NCBI GenBank assembly: GCA_965230335.1
Contig: CBDDKS010000006.1
Coordinates: forward strand, 1,736,001 to 1,800,000
Reading direction: 5' to 3'
DNA: 64,000 bases
Origin: CBDDKS01 sp965230335
Lineage (GTDB): Bacteria > Pseudomonadota > Gammaproteobacteria > Enterobacterales > Kangiellaceae
Shown: positions 52,187-61,336 of the stretch, one piece after another
Layout of the letters: every line of letters begins with the position of its first letter
Position numbering within the stretch: the stretch's first letter is position 1
The notes under the pieces: generated by a model
What the model was told of the DNA's origin: nothing
Databases searched by the model: none
Seen by the model: the letters and a program-made list of their open reading frames with translations, nothing else
Program-made: the position numbers and the translations under genes

Positions 52187-52852
52187 ATGATGCCATCCGA
52201 TCCTGCCAATGAAACCAAACCACTTATTTTTTTAGGGGGAACTTTTGACCCGGTTCACTTTGGCCATTTGCGTTTAGCAGAAACATTGCATAACTTATTG
52301 CCAGAAGCGGATATACACTGGATACCTTGTTATCGTCCTTCTCATAGAAATACGCCTCATGTGACGATGGAGCACCGTTTAGCCATGATTGAACTGGCTA
52401 TTGGTGCCAATGATTACTTTATGCTGGATGATCGTGAATCCCGACGAGATGAACCTTCTTATACTTATACAACATTAAAAGAGTTAAAAAGGGATTTTCC
52501 CAAGCGGCCTGTCGTTTTGGCAATGGGGAGTGATAGTGCCATGACATTACCACAATGGTATCAGGCAAAGGCTTTGTCAGATTTATGTCACGTTGTGATT
52601 ATGATGCGACCTGGTGCTGATAGATCGTCATTACCCGAAGATGTAACAAATTGGTGGTCTTCCGTGGATAATGTTCAAGATATGTTGTCAAAACATCAAG
52701 GTCATTTATATTGGTTAAAAGCCCCTTTACTGGATATTTCATCATCCTATATTCGACAGTTGATGATGAGTGGGCAATCACCACAATTTTTGCTGCCTGA
52801 AAAAGTATTCCATTATATCATTCAGCATGATTTGTATACCGCTGATGATTAA
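52187..52852 (+). CDS. nadD: Nicotinate-nucleotide adenylyltransferase NadD
   Basis: Adenylates nicotinate mononucleotide in NAD synthesis. The nucleotidyltransferase signature is FLGGTFDPVHFGHLRLAE, and the C-terminal motif is LDISSSYIRQLMMSG (ISSTxIR type). RPSHRN and MGSDSAMTLPQWYQ fit the family. About 221 residues. GTG 52175, ATG 52187 and ATG 52190 are all possible starts, none with a clear Shine-Dalgarno. Confidence 0.95.
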   Translation: MMPSDPANETKPLIFLGGTFDPVHFGHLRLAETLHNLLPEADIHWIPCYRPSHRNTPHVTMEHRLAMIELAIGANDYFMLDDRESRRDEPSYTYTTLKELKRDFPKRPVVLAMGSDSAMTLPQWYQAKALSDLCHVVIMMRPGADRSSLPEDVTNWWSSVDNVQDMLSKHQGHLYWLKAPLLDISSSYIRQLMMSGQSPQFLLPEKVFHYIIQHDLYTADD

Positions 52853-52980
52853 CAGCCTCCAGGCTACTTGATGTCCTATGCATATCAATTTATGATCATT
52901 CATACAAACCCTATTTTTAAACCATCCAGGATTACCCTGTCCTGGTATAACGACCCTACAAAGAGAGGTGCTTCCCTTTA

Positions 52981-53319
52981 ATGGATAGTGAAAAACAAAT
53001 TGAAATCGTTATTGATGAGTTGGAATCGCTGAAAGCCAAAGAAATAAAAATATTACCTGTTGCTGATAAAACATCTGTTACTGATTATATGGTCATTTGT
53101 GTGGGCACCTCAACCCGACATGTGAAAGCCATTGCATCATCATTGATTCAATGTATGAAACAGCATAATGTCATGCCTTTGGGTGTTGAGGGTGAAGGCT
53201 CCGCTGAATGGGTATTAGTCGATTTGGGTGATGTGATTGTACATGTTATGCAGGCAATGACTCGCGATTATTATCAGTTAGAAAAATTGTGGAGTACAGA
53301 AATCCATAATGATCATTAA
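52981..53319 (+). CDS. rsfS: Ribosomal silencing factor RsfS
   Basis: 112-residue protein (YbeB) that binds L14 and blocks subunit joining in starvation. Motifs: DKTSVTDYMVICVGTSTRHVKAIA, GVEGEGSAEWVLVDLGDVIVHVM and RDYYQLEKLW. AAGAGAGG lies upstream. It overlaps rlmH by 11 bases. The 128-bp gap before it shows no recognised signal. Confidence 0.96.
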   Translation: MDSEKQIEIVIDELESLKAKEIKILPVADKTSVTDYMVICVGTSTRHVKAIASSLIQCMKQHNVMPLGVEGEGSAEWVLVDLGDVIVHVMQAMTRDYYQLEKLWSTEIHNDH

Positions 53320-53779
53320 AATGATTGCGGTAGGGAAGAAAATGCCGGAATGGATTGTGACAGGGTATCAAACCTATATCAGTCGATTACCGAGAGAATA
53401 TCACTTTGAACTGATCGAAATTGAAGCAGGAAAAAGAACCAACACTTCTGATTTGGCTCGTATTCAACTGAAAGAATCACAGCAGATATTAGCAAAAATA
53501 CAACCCAGTGACTGGGTGATTGCTTTGGAGGTGACAGGCAATGCCTGGACGACCGAATCGTTATCAAAAAAATTAATACAATGGCAAATGGATGGTCATT
53601 CCATTGTGTTATTAATTGGAGGACCCGAAGGATTAAGTCAGGCGTGTTTACAACGTGCCAATCAGTATTGGTCACTATCGAATCTCACGTTACCTCATCC
53701 ATTGGTTCGGGTGGTGGTTGCAGAAGCTTTATACCGTGCATGGACATTAACCGTCAATCATCCTTATCATCGAGATTAA
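53309..53779 (+). CDS. rlmH: 23S rRNA pseudouridine-1915 N3-methyltransferase RlmH
   Basis: 156-residue SPOUT-fold enzyme that methylates pseudouridine 1915 in helix 69. KMIAVGKKMPEWIVTGYQTYISRLPRE, VLLIGGPEGLS (SAM-binding knot) and the closing LTLPHPLVRVVVAEALYRAWTLTVNHPYHRD are characteristic. Translationally coupled to rsfS. Confidence 0.97.
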   Translation: MIIKMIAVGKKMPEWIVTGYQTYISRLPREYHFELIEIEAGKRTNTSDLARIQLKESQQILAKIQPSDWVIALEVTGNAWTTESLSKKLIQWQMDGHSIVLLIGGPEGLSQACLQRANQYWSLSNLTLPHPLVRVVVAEALYRAWTLTVNHPYHRD

Positions 53780-53807
53780 TCAGGGAGAGTGTACAAGGTG
53801 TCTGAAC

Positions 53808-55709
53808 ATGTATGAGCGTCGAGTCACTTTAAAAAATGCATTTCGTGAGTTAATTTATTTCAGAAACAGAATTCTGGTCGCCATACTCTTTGTGGTTGTT
53901 TTACTTTTGGTGTTGATCTATTGGCTAATGGAATTACAAGTCAAGCAATATGACAGTTATCGAACACGTTCTGATAAAAATCGTATTCGGGCATTACCGG
54001 TCGCGCCAACACGAGGGCTTATTTTTGACAGAAATGGTGTGATACTGGCAGAAAACCGTTCTATTTATTCTTTAGAACTGATTCCTGAAGAAGTAGATGA
54101 TTTGGAGAAAACCCTGTCAGATCTGAAAAATATTTTACAGCTGACAGAATCCGATATTGAAACCTTTCGTAAAGAGAACAAACGTAAAAGAGGTCGTTTT
54201 AGAAAAGTACCTGTTAAACAGAAACTGACAGAAAAAGAAGTGGCTTTATTTTCGGTAGAGCGGCATAAGTTTCCGGGTGTCAGTATTGAAGCAAGGTTGG
54301 TGAGATATTATCCTTTTGGTGAAGCATTGGTTCATGCACTGGGTTATGTGGGGCGTATCAATGATAGGGAACAAGCGGCCATGGAAGATCCACAAAATTA
54401 CAAAGCGACAAGGCATATTGGCAAAGTGGGACTTGAAAAATTTTATGAAAAAGAATTACATGGTGTAATAGGATCACAGGTTGTTGAAGTGGATGTTCAT
54501 GAAAAAGCCATTCGGGTACTGTCAGAAAAGCCACCACGACAAGGGTTGGATCTCCATTTATCACTGGATGTGAATTTGCAATTAAAAGCCATACAGGCAT
54601 TAGGTGAACAGCGTGGCGCTGTTGTGGCCATTGATCCCAATAGTGGTGATGTTTTGGCGTTGGTCAGTCAGCCGGGTTATAACCCGAATGATTTTGTGAC
54701 AGGTATTTCGAGCAAAAAATATAAGAAACTGCTCGACTCAAAAGACAGGCCATTATTTAATCGCGCTTTAAGAGGACAATATTCGCCAGGCTCAACCATA
54801 AAACCACATCTGGCATGGTTGGGATTACATAAAAAACTGATTACACCGCAATTTAGTATTCATGATTTGGGCTTTTATGTGATTCCAAATGAAAAGTTAC
54901 AGCCAGGTCAAAAACAGAGACGTTATCGGGACTGGAAAAAAGGAGGGCATGGTCCTAATGTCACTTATAAAAAAGCCATTGTGCAATCCTGCGATACTTA
55001 TTTTTATGATCTGGCTTATCGATTGGGGATCGACAAGATTCATGAGGGTATGAGTCGATTTGGTTTTGGTGATTTAACGGATATTGATATTGGAGAAGAA
55101 GTGCCTGCAATATTGCCCTCGCGTTCCTGGAAGCGCGGGTACAATGGCAAACGCTGGTTTCCTGGTGAAACTGTCATTGTGGGTATTGGTCAGGGGTATT
55201 GGACAACAACACCAGTGCAGTTGGTGAATGCCACAGCAGCGATTGCCCGTAATGGTGACCGATATAAATTGCGTCTGGTCAATCAGGTTTCACGACAGAA
55301 GCTGGAAAAATTAATTTATGAGCCTCAGCAGGTCAGTTTTAAAGAAGATTTTGGTAATCCTAAACTCTTTAAACTGATTCAATCCGCCATGAAAGCTGTG
55401 AATCATACACTGACGGGTACAGCATTCAGTGCATTTAAAGAGACGACTTATGTGTCCGCAGGAAAAACGGGAACGGTACAATTAGTGGGTTATGCTCAGG
55501 ATGAAGAATATGATGAAAATGAAGTCGACAGTCATTTACGGGATAATGCGTTATATATTGGTTATGCACCTTATGACAATCCACAAATTGCGATTGCTGT
55601 TGTGGTTGAAAATGCAGGCGGTGGCGGAACCAATGCTGCACCCATAGCAAGAGCGGTCATGGATGTCTTTTTGAATACAGATGTTCAATCCAAGAAGTCA
55701 GGTCAATAA
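53808..55709 (+). CDS. mrdA: Penicillin-binding protein 2 (MrdA)
   Basis: 633-residue transpeptidase of the elongation machinery. One N-terminal membrane helix (ILVAILFVVVLLLVLIYWL), a pedestal domain with TRGLIFDRNGVILAENR, and a C-terminal transpeptidase with active Ser329 in SPGSTIKP (K332), QSCDTYFYD and KTGT in SAGKTGTVQL. It works with RodA encoded 2 bp downstream. Confidence 0.97.
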   Translation: MYERRVTLKNAFRELIYFRNRILVAILFVVVLLLVLIYWLMELQVKQYDSYRTRSDKNRIRALPVAPTRGLIFDRNGVILAENRSIYSLELIPEEVDDLEKTLSDLKNILQLTESDIETFRKENKRKRGRFRKVPVKQKLTEKEVALFSVERHKFPGVSIEARLVRYYPFGEALVHALGYVGRINDREQAAMEDPQNYKATRHIGKVGLEKFYEKELHGVIGSQVVEVDVHEKAIRVLSEKPPRQGLDLHLSLDVNLQLKAIQALGEQRGAVVAIDPNSGDVLALVSQPGYNPNDFVTGISSKKYKKLLDSKDRPLFNRALRGQYSPGSTIKPHLAWLGLHKKLITPQFSIHDLGFYVIPNEKLQPGQKQRRYRDWKKGGHGPNVTYKKAIVQSCDTYFYDLAYRLGIDKIHEGMSRFGFGDLTDIDIGEEVPAILPSRSWKRGYNGKRWFPGETVIVGIGQGYWTTTPVQLVNATAAIARNGDRYKLRLVNQVSRQKLEKLIYEPQQVSFKEDFGNPKLFKLIQSAMKAVNHTLTGTAFSAFKETTYVSAGKTGTVQLVGYAQDEEYDENEVDSHLRDNALYIGYAPYDNPQIAIAVVVENAGGGGTNAAPIARAVMDVFLNTDVQSKKSGQ

Positions 55710-55711
55710 CT

Positions 55712-56851
55712 ATGTCGGTTCATGCGCCATCACATACTCATAAAGAACGGAAAAGTCTGGTTTGGCGTTTACATTTGGACTTACCATTATTGGCCGGGAT
55801 ATTTCTATTAATGGGGATGGGGTTATTGGTGCTTTATAGTGCCAGTGGTGAACATATGCCCACACTGTATCGTCAAGCAATACGCATGGGTGTTGGTTTG
55901 GGTGTTATGGTTTTCGTTGCTCAGTTTCCACCCAGATTTTATGCGAAATGGGCGCCGGTGATTTACGGTTTGGGTATTGCTTTGTTAATTGCAGTATTGC
56001 TTGTCGGCGATGTTGGTAAGGGCGCACAAAGGTGGTTGGAGTTGCCTGGTATTCGGTTTCAGCCATCAGAAATTATGAAACTTGCTGTACCCTTAATGAT
56101 CGCCTGGTATTTTCATAGCCGTGTTTTACCCGCGAAAAAAAGAGAATTACTGTTTGCCTTCGGTTTAACTTTAATACCGACATTGCTAATTGCTAGTCAA
56201 CCTGATTTAGGTACCAGTTTACTGATTGCCAGCTCAGGATTATTCGTCATCTATTTATCTGGTGTCAGCTGGCGAATGGTATTCAGTTTGATCATATTGG
56301 CTATTTTTTATGCTCCTCTGCATTGGTTTTATTTAATTCATGATTATCAAAAAGATCGCATTTTGGTGTATTTACAAGGATTATTTAATCCGGAACATTT
56401 ATGTTCACAATCTGAGGCCTGGCAAATTTGTCAATCGCTGATTGCAATTGGCTCAGGTGGGATTTTTGGTAAAGGATGGCTGCAAGGTACACAATCACAA
56501 TTGGAGTTTTTGCCAGAACGTTCAACAGATTTTATTTTTGCTGTTCTGGCTGAGGAATTTGGGTTGACAGGTGTGATTATTTTGGTGATGGTGTATTTAT
56601 TGATTATTGGACGAGGTGTGTTTATTAGCATTCAGGCTCAGGAAACTTTTTCACGCTTGATTGCTGGTGCAATTACCCTGACTTTTTTTGTCTATTTATT
56701 TGTTAATATAGGCATGGTGGTTGGGTTATTGCCTGTGGTTGGTTTACCTTTGCCATTAATCAGTTATGGTGGCACATCTATTGTGACCTTACTGGCAGGA
56801 TTTGGTATGCTTATGTCTGTGCGTACCCATCGCAAGCTAGTGTCTGCCTGA
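55712..56851 (+). CDS. mrdB: Peptidoglycan glycosyltransferase RodA (MrdB)
   Basis: 379-residue SEDS protein with about ten membrane helices that polymerises glycan strands during elongation. The catalytic Asp is expected at D273 in PERSTDFIFAVLAEEFG, followed by GLPLPLISYGGTSI near the end. Immediately after mrdA, as in E. coli. Confidence 0.97.
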   Translation: MSVHAPSHTHKERKSLVWRLHLDLPLLAGIFLLMGMGLLVLYSASGEHMPTLYRQAIRMGVGLGVMVFVAQFPPRFYAKWAPVIYGLGIALLIAVLLVGDVGKGAQRWLELPGIRFQPSEIMKLAVPLMIAWYFHSRVLPAKKRELLFAFGLTLIPTLLIASQPDLGTSLLIASSGLFVIYLSGVSWRMVFSLIILAIFYAPLHWFYLIHDYQKDRILVYLQGLFNPEHLCSQSEAWQICQSLIAIGSGGIFGKGWLQGTQSQLEFLPERSTDFIFAVLAEEFGLTGVIILVMVYLLIIGRGVFISIQAQETFSRLIAGAITLTFFVYLFVNIGMVVGLLPVVGLPLPLISYGGTSIVTLLAGFGMLMSVRTHRKLVSA

Positions 56852-56892
56852 CATTTTTTAAACATCGACTTTGAACCTTAAAGGAAACCCTT

Positions 56893-57912
56893 GTGATTAC
56901 TGATGTTAATAAAGCAATACTCTACAAAAAATCTCGTATTTTAATGTTTATAAGTGCATGTATTTTCTTTCATATTGGTTATGCCTCTGCTGCAGATACA
57001 CCGGTTGAAACCTTTATCAAAAACTTTTCAAAAAAACATAAGATAGAGGAAAGCTGGGTTCGACAGTGGATAGGTAAAGCAAAAAAGCAACAGGGTATTA
57101 TTGATGCCATGAATAAACCTGCTGAGTCTTTGCCCTGGCATAAATATCGAACTATTTGGATGAAAGAAAAGCGTATTCAGGCAGCGGTTCAATTTTGGAA
57201 TGAAAACCGACAGATACTACTCAAAGCTGAAAAAGAATTTAAAGTGCCAGCATCGATTATTGTCGCTATTATTGGTGTGGAAACCTATTTTGGTCGTATT
57301 CAGGGCAAGTCATCCGTATTGGATGCGCTCTATACACTAGGGTTTCATTACCCTAAACGTGCCGCATTTTTTAGTAAAGAATTAGAAGCCTTTTTATTAT
57401 TATGTCGGGAGCAGAACTGGGAGCCAACACAACCCAAAGGTTCTTATGCCGGTGCTATGGGTATGGGACAGTTTATTCCTTCCAGTCATCGTGCTTATGC
57501 GGTTGACTTTGATGGTGATGGTCAAATCAATTTATTTACTAATACACAAGATGCTATTGGTAGTGTTGCCAACTATTTTAGAAAACATCACTGGCGTTAC
57601 GGTGAGCCGGTTGCTTATCAGATCACACAATTGGGCAGTAATGCTCAACAGTGGAAAAGTAAAAAATTAAAACCAGTGCATAAGGCAAAAGCATTGAAGC
57701 AAGCGGGTTATGACTGGCTGGTGAATACCAATGAGCAAGACAATGCCGCCATTTATACGTATGAGCAGAAAGAGGGTAAAGAACACTGGGTAGGTTTTGA
57801 TAATTTTTATGTGATTACACGTTATAATCGAAGTCCTTTATATGCCTTGGCTGTTTTTCAATTTAGTCAGGAAGTGATTGCTGCCAGAGCAAAAGCCTAT
57901 ATTTACGATTAA
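56893..57912 (+). CDS. mltB: Membrane-bound lytic murein transglycosylase B-type (MltB)
   Basis: 339 residues. Cleaves glycan strands to leave 1,6-anhydro ends. The catalytic Glu is E130 in IIGVETYFGRIQGK; SYAGAMGMGQFIPSSHRAYAVDFDGDG is the substrate and calcium-loop region. The signal is a plain signal peptide (FISACIFFHIGYASA), with Cys inside the hydrophobic part, so lipidation is less certain than in E. coli MltB. Start GTG with AAAGGA 7 bases upstream. Confidence 0.94.
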   Translation: MITDVNKAILYKKSRILMFISACIFFHIGYASAADTPVETFIKNFSKKHKIEESWVRQWIGKAKKQQGIIDAMNKPAESLPWHKYRTIWMKEKRIQAAVQFWNENRQILLKAEKEFKVPASIIVAIIGVETYFGRIQGKSSVLDALYTLGFHYPKRAAFFSKELEAFLLLCREQNWEPTQPKGSYAGAMGMGQFIPSSHRAYAVDFDGDGQINLFTNTQDAIGSVANYFRKHHWRYGEPVAYQITQLGSNAQQWKSKKLKPVHKAKALKQAGYDWLVNTNEQDNAAIYTYEQKEGKEHWVGFDNFYVITRYNRSPLYALAVFQFSQEVIAARAKAYIYD

Positions 57913-57927
57913 TGATTTTAAAGTAGT

Positions 57928-58827
57928 ATGACTATGTTTGGTTTACAAAAGAAATTAGAAGCCTGGTTTCAATGGAGCAGTGCTCTGGGTATTTTTTTAA
58001 TATTACAATCCTGTACAACGCAGCAGGTAACCTCGACACAACAAAGTGATGGCCCTCCACAAATTTTTGACATCAATCAAGTGGCAGACGTTACGCCTCG
58101 TCGGGAACCTTTGAGTCGTTATGGTAATCCATCATCCTATGAACAATTTGGTGAAACTTATCATGTTTTAAAATCAGGAGAAAACTTTAAACAGCAAGGT
58201 ATTGCCAGTTGGTATGGTTCAAAATTTCATGGCAGACGAACCTCATCGGGAGAAACTTATAGTCTTTATAAAATGACGGCAGCTCATAAAACATTACCTT
58301 TACCCAGCTATGTGAAAGTCACTAACCTGGATAATCATCGAACAGTGGTTGTCAAAGTCAATGATAGAGGACCTTTTAGAAAACAGCGCATTATTGATCT
58401 GTCTTATGCTGCTGCGGTTAAATTAGGTTATGCTGAAAAAGGTACTGCGCCTGTTCATATCGAGGTGATTGCTGCTCCGATAACCGATACGTCATCTTCT
58501 AAAGTTTTTCAGAAAAATAATATGGCTGTAAACAGTAACCTGTGGCGGGAAGACTTACAAGGCAAGCAAGAGGCTGCTGGAGAATATTTTGTACAATTAG
58601 CTGCGTTGTCAGATAGAACAAGAGCACAATCTTTAGCTGCATCTATGGCAGCAGATTTAAACTGGCAGGTTTTTATTATGCCCATTAGAGGCAATAATGG
58701 ACAACAAACATTGTATCGGGTTCGCATAGGTCCAATAGATAATAAAATAGAGGCACAATCTCTGACCGATCAGCTCATACAAGAGGGTGATCTAGGGCAG
58801 CCTCACATCATTTTTAAAAAAATATAA
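57928..58827 (+). CDS. rlpA: RlpA-like septal ring lipoprotein
   Basis: 299 residues: lipobox LQSC (Cys at about 30), a double-psi beta-barrel (about 90-180) with GIASWYGSKFHGRRTSSGE and VKVNDRGPFRKQRIIDLSYAAAVKLG, and a C-terminal SPOR domain (about 222-299: YFVQLAALSDRTRAQSLAASM) that binds denuded glycan at the septum. Some RlpA proteins are lytic transglycosylases. A second ATG lies two codons into the gene. Confidence 0.94.
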   Translation: MTMFGLQKKLEAWFQWSSALGIFLILQSCTTQQVTSTQQSDGPPQIFDINQVADVTPRREPLSRYGNPSSYEQFGETYHVLKSGENFKQQGIASWYGSKFHGRRTSSGETYSLYKMTAAHKTLPLPSYVKVTNLDNHRTVVVKVNDRGPFRKQRIIDLSYAAAVKLGYAEKGTAPVHIEVIAAPITDTSSSKVFQKNNMAVNSNLWREDLQGKQEAAGEYFVQLAALSDRTRAQSLAASMAADLNWQVFIMPIRGNNGQQTLYRVRIGPIDNKIEAQSLTDQLIQEGDLGQPHIIFKKI

Positions 58828-58910
58828 GTATTTGCGGAACTATCGGATTAGTTGATGGTTCATAGTAAATTCTGCTGATAAGATTTTTCAACATGTTTAA
58901 AGGGAACTCT

Positions 58911-58930
58911 GTACTTTTGTACGAAAGTAC
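58911..58930. promoter_or_regulatory. Hairpin after rlpA
   Basis: GTACTTT-TGTACG-AAAGTAC, a perfect 7-bp stem. No T-tract follows. It could be a processing site or an operator in the 200-bp rlpA-dacA gap. Confidence 0.3.
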
Positions 58931-58973
58931 GCCTTCAGATGAGGGTATGGTATACTGCGCAAAAATTACTAAA

Positions 58974-59010
58974 GGCGCTGTTTTTTTCATATTCAGGGGA
59001 AAACAGCCCC
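58974..59010. repeat. Inverted repeat related to the MITE ends, before dacA
   Basis: GGCGCTGTTTT and AAAACAGCCCC face each other across 15 bases (10 of 11 paired). The right arm with its flank, AAACAGCCCCTAAT, is identical over 14 bases to the right end of the element at 15810-15964. It ends 17 bases before the dacA start, so it must be in the leader of any transcript from upstream. Confidence 0.5.
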
Positions 59011-59027
59011 TAATTTAACTTAAAAAA

Positions 59028-60188
59028 ATGATGATAAAAATGAAACTTCTTTTCTTTACATTACTTTGTCTGTTTTTTGGAACCACATCCGTTGTTGCTA
59101 TCACACCTGCTCCGCCTGCCTTAAGTGCAAAAGCCTACGTGTTAATGGATTATAAAAGTGGGCGCATCATTGCAGAATTTAATGCGGATGGTCAGGTTGA
59201 ACCTGCCAGCTTAACTAAAATGATGACGAGTTATGTGATCTCTGCTGAAATTGAACAGGGAAATATTTCGCTCTCAGATAAAGTTGTTGTCAGTGAAAAT
59301 GCCTGGGCAAAAAAGTTTCCTGGCTCTTCGGTGATGTTTATCGAAGTGGGTAAACAGGTTTCTGTTGATGATTTATTAAAGGGCGTGATTATTCAGTCGG
59401 GTAATGATGCCAGTGTTGCTTTGTCTGAGCATGCAACCGGATCAGAATCTGTATTTGCTGAATTAATGAATCACTATGCAGAAAAAATCGGTCTTGAAAA
59501 TACACACTTTGTTAATTCTACGGGCTTACCTCATAAAGAACATTATACAACAGCTTTGGATATGGCTAAATTGGGCCGCGCTTTAATTCGTGACTATCCC
59601 AAAGAGTATCAATTATATAAAGAAAAGAATTTTACTTTTAATCATATTGAGCAACCCAATAGAAATCGATTACTTTGGGATCGCAGTTTACAGGTAGACG
59701 GTATAAAAACAGGACATACCGAAGCAGCGGGCTATTGTTTGGTTTCATCAGCAGTAAAAGATAATATGCGATTAATTGCTGTTGTTATGGGAACTCGCAA
59801 TGATCAAATACGCATGAATGAGAGTAAGAAATTATTAACCTTTGGTTTTCGTTTTTTTGAAACAGGTCGAGTGTTGGATGCTAACAAAGAAATACATTCG
59901 TCCCGGGTTTGGGGTGGAAAAAACGAACAAGTAAAACTGGGTGTAAAAGAGGATATTTGGATAACCATTCCCCGGGGAAAAAAAGATCAATTAAAAGCCA
60001 ATTACATTGTAGATAACGAATTAGAAGCACCATTAACTCAGGGAGATGTCGTTGGAAAAATTATTTTTCAATTGGATGATGAGCAATACGGAGAATATCC
60101 TTTATTGGTATTGGAAGATGTTGCCAGAGGTGGACTCTGGAGTCGTATGACGGACAGTGTCAGCCGTTGGTTTTCAAATTTATTTTAA
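59028..60188 (+). CDS. dacA: D-alanyl-D-alanine carboxypeptidase (PBP5/6 type)
   Basis: 386 residues. Removes the terminal D-Ala of peptidoglycan stem peptides. Signal peptide to about residue 24; S61-L-T-K64 nucleophile motif in PASLTKMM; SGNDAS; KTGHTEAAGY. The C-terminus MTDSVSRWFSNLF is an amphipathic membrane anchor, as in PBP5. Three ATGs lie within the first five codons, so the start is not exact. Confidence 0.96.
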   Translation: MMIKMKLLFFTLLCLFFGTTSVVAITPAPPALSAKAYVLMDYKSGRIIAEFNADGQVEPASLTKMMTSYVISAEIEQGNISLSDKVVVSENAWAKKFPGSSVMFIEVGKQVSVDDLLKGVIIQSGNDASVALSEHATGSESVFAELMNHYAEKIGLENTHFVNSTGLPHKEHYTTALDMAKLGRALIRDYPKEYQLYKEKNFTFNHIEQPNRNRLLWDRSLQVDGIKTGHTEAAGYCLVSSAVKDNMRLIAVVMGTRNDQIRMNESKKLLTFGFRFFETGRVLDANKEIHSSRVWGGKNEQVKLGVKEDIWITIPRGKKDQLKANYIVDNELEAPLTQGDVVGKIIFQLDDEQYGEYPLLVLEDVARGGLWSRMTDSVSRWFSNLF

Positions 60189-60206
60189 TTACCAGAGGTA
60201 TTGGGA

Positions 60207-61073
60207 TTGAGTATCGTTTATTTAAATGGTCAATATATACCATTAGAGCAAGCTTCGGTTTCTGTATTGGATAGGGGTTTTTTATTTGGTGACGGTATCT
60301 ATGAGGTGATTCCATTTTTTGCAGGACGACTTTTTCGTTTTCATGAACATATTGTACGTTTACAGCGCAGTTTACAGGAAGTCGGTATTATCATTAATAA
60401 ATCAGAAGATGAATGGCAGTCATTGATTCATGAAGTGGTTAAAAAAAATCATATTCCCCACGGCAGTGTTTATCTCCAAATTACACGGGGTATTGATGAT
60501 ACCCGACAACACCTTTTTTCAGATAATATGAGTGCCACTATTTTTGCTATGGTGTCTGAGTTACCTCCAGAAAAAAATCATGATCAGGAGAAAGGTATTC
60601 ATGTGATGAGTATGCAGGATTTTCGATGGAAACGCTGTGATATTAAAGCAACAACACTGTTGGCAAATTGTATGGCAAAACAGGAAGCCAAAAGAAAACA
60701 GTGTGATGAAGTTATTTTTATTAATGAAGGTTATGCCGTTGAAGGGGCATCCAGTAATTTGTTTATTGTTAAAAACGACATCATAAAAACGCCACCTGAA
60801 AGTGAATGTATCCTGACGGGTGTTACTCGAAATTTAGTCATAGAACTCACACAAAAACAGGATTTACAGTGTCAGGAAGACCATGTGACTTTGAATGATG
60901 TATATCAGGCAGATGAAGTTTGGTTAACCAGTTCTACTAAAGAAATAAGACCTGTTATACAAGTGGATGAACAGGTTATTGGAAAAGGCGTTCCTGGAAA
61001 TCTGTGGAAAAAAGCCATGATGTTATATACTGATTTTAAACACAGTTTGTATCGTGGAGAGTTTCATGAGTGA
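60207..61073 (+). CDS. dat: D-amino acid aminotransferase (class IV)
   Basis: 288-residue PLP enzyme of the branched-chain/D-amino acid/aminodeoxychorismate lyase fold. VYLNGQYIPLEQASVSVLDRGFLFGDGIYEVIPFFAGRLF is the class IV opening; the PLP lysine is K147 in CDIKATTLLAN; EGASSNLFIV binds the cofactor phosphate. The position beside a D,D-carboxypeptidase supports D-alanine or D-glutamate metabolism. Start TTG 60207 with AGAGG 8 bases upstream; TTG 60201 would be too close. Confidence 0.88.
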   Translation: MSIVYLNGQYIPLEQASVSVLDRGFLFGDGIYEVIPFFAGRLFRFHEHIVRLQRSLQEVGIIINKSEDEWQSLIHEVVKKNHIPHGSVYLQITRGIDDTRQHLFSDNMSATIFAMVSELPPEKNHDQEKGIHVMSMQDFRWKRCDIKATTLLANCMAKQEAKRKQCDEVIFINEGYAVEGASSNLFIVKNDIIKTPPESECILTGVTRNLVIELTQKQDLQCQEDHVTLNDVYQADEVWLTSSTKEIRPVIQVDEQVIGKGVPGNLWKKAMMLYTDFKHSLYRGEFHE

Positions 61074-61335
61074 TGATGGTATTAATCCGGAACTTTGGTC
61101 ATTTCCCTGTCAGATTAAATTTAAAGTTATGGCCCTTAATCGACCGTCCATTGATATTGATATTATTTCTGCCATTCAGGAAGTGATTCCTGGCGATTAT
61201 TATCCCGAGTTAAAACCCAGCGCCAAAGGAAAATTTGTTTCTTTAACCGTTGCTTTACACCTTGAAAACAAAGAGCAGGTTGAAGCGGTTTATCGTCGAG
61301 TCCGTTTGGTCGACGATGTTAAATTGTGTTTGTAA
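61066..61335 (+). CDS. ybeD: YbeD/DUF493 family protein
   Basis: 89-residue ACT-like small protein: LWSFPCQIKFKVMALNRP, SAKGKFVSLTVALHLENKEQVEAVYRRVR. Conserved between dacA and lipB in many gammaproteobacteria; function uncertain. GGAG 6 bases before the ATG at 61066, which overlaps the dat stop by 8 bases. Confidence 0.93.
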   Translation: MSDDGINPELWSFPCQIKFKVMALNRPSIDIDIISAIQEVIPGDYYPELKPSAKGKFVSLTVALHLENKEQVEAVYRRVRLVDDVKLCL

Positions 61336-61336
61336 T

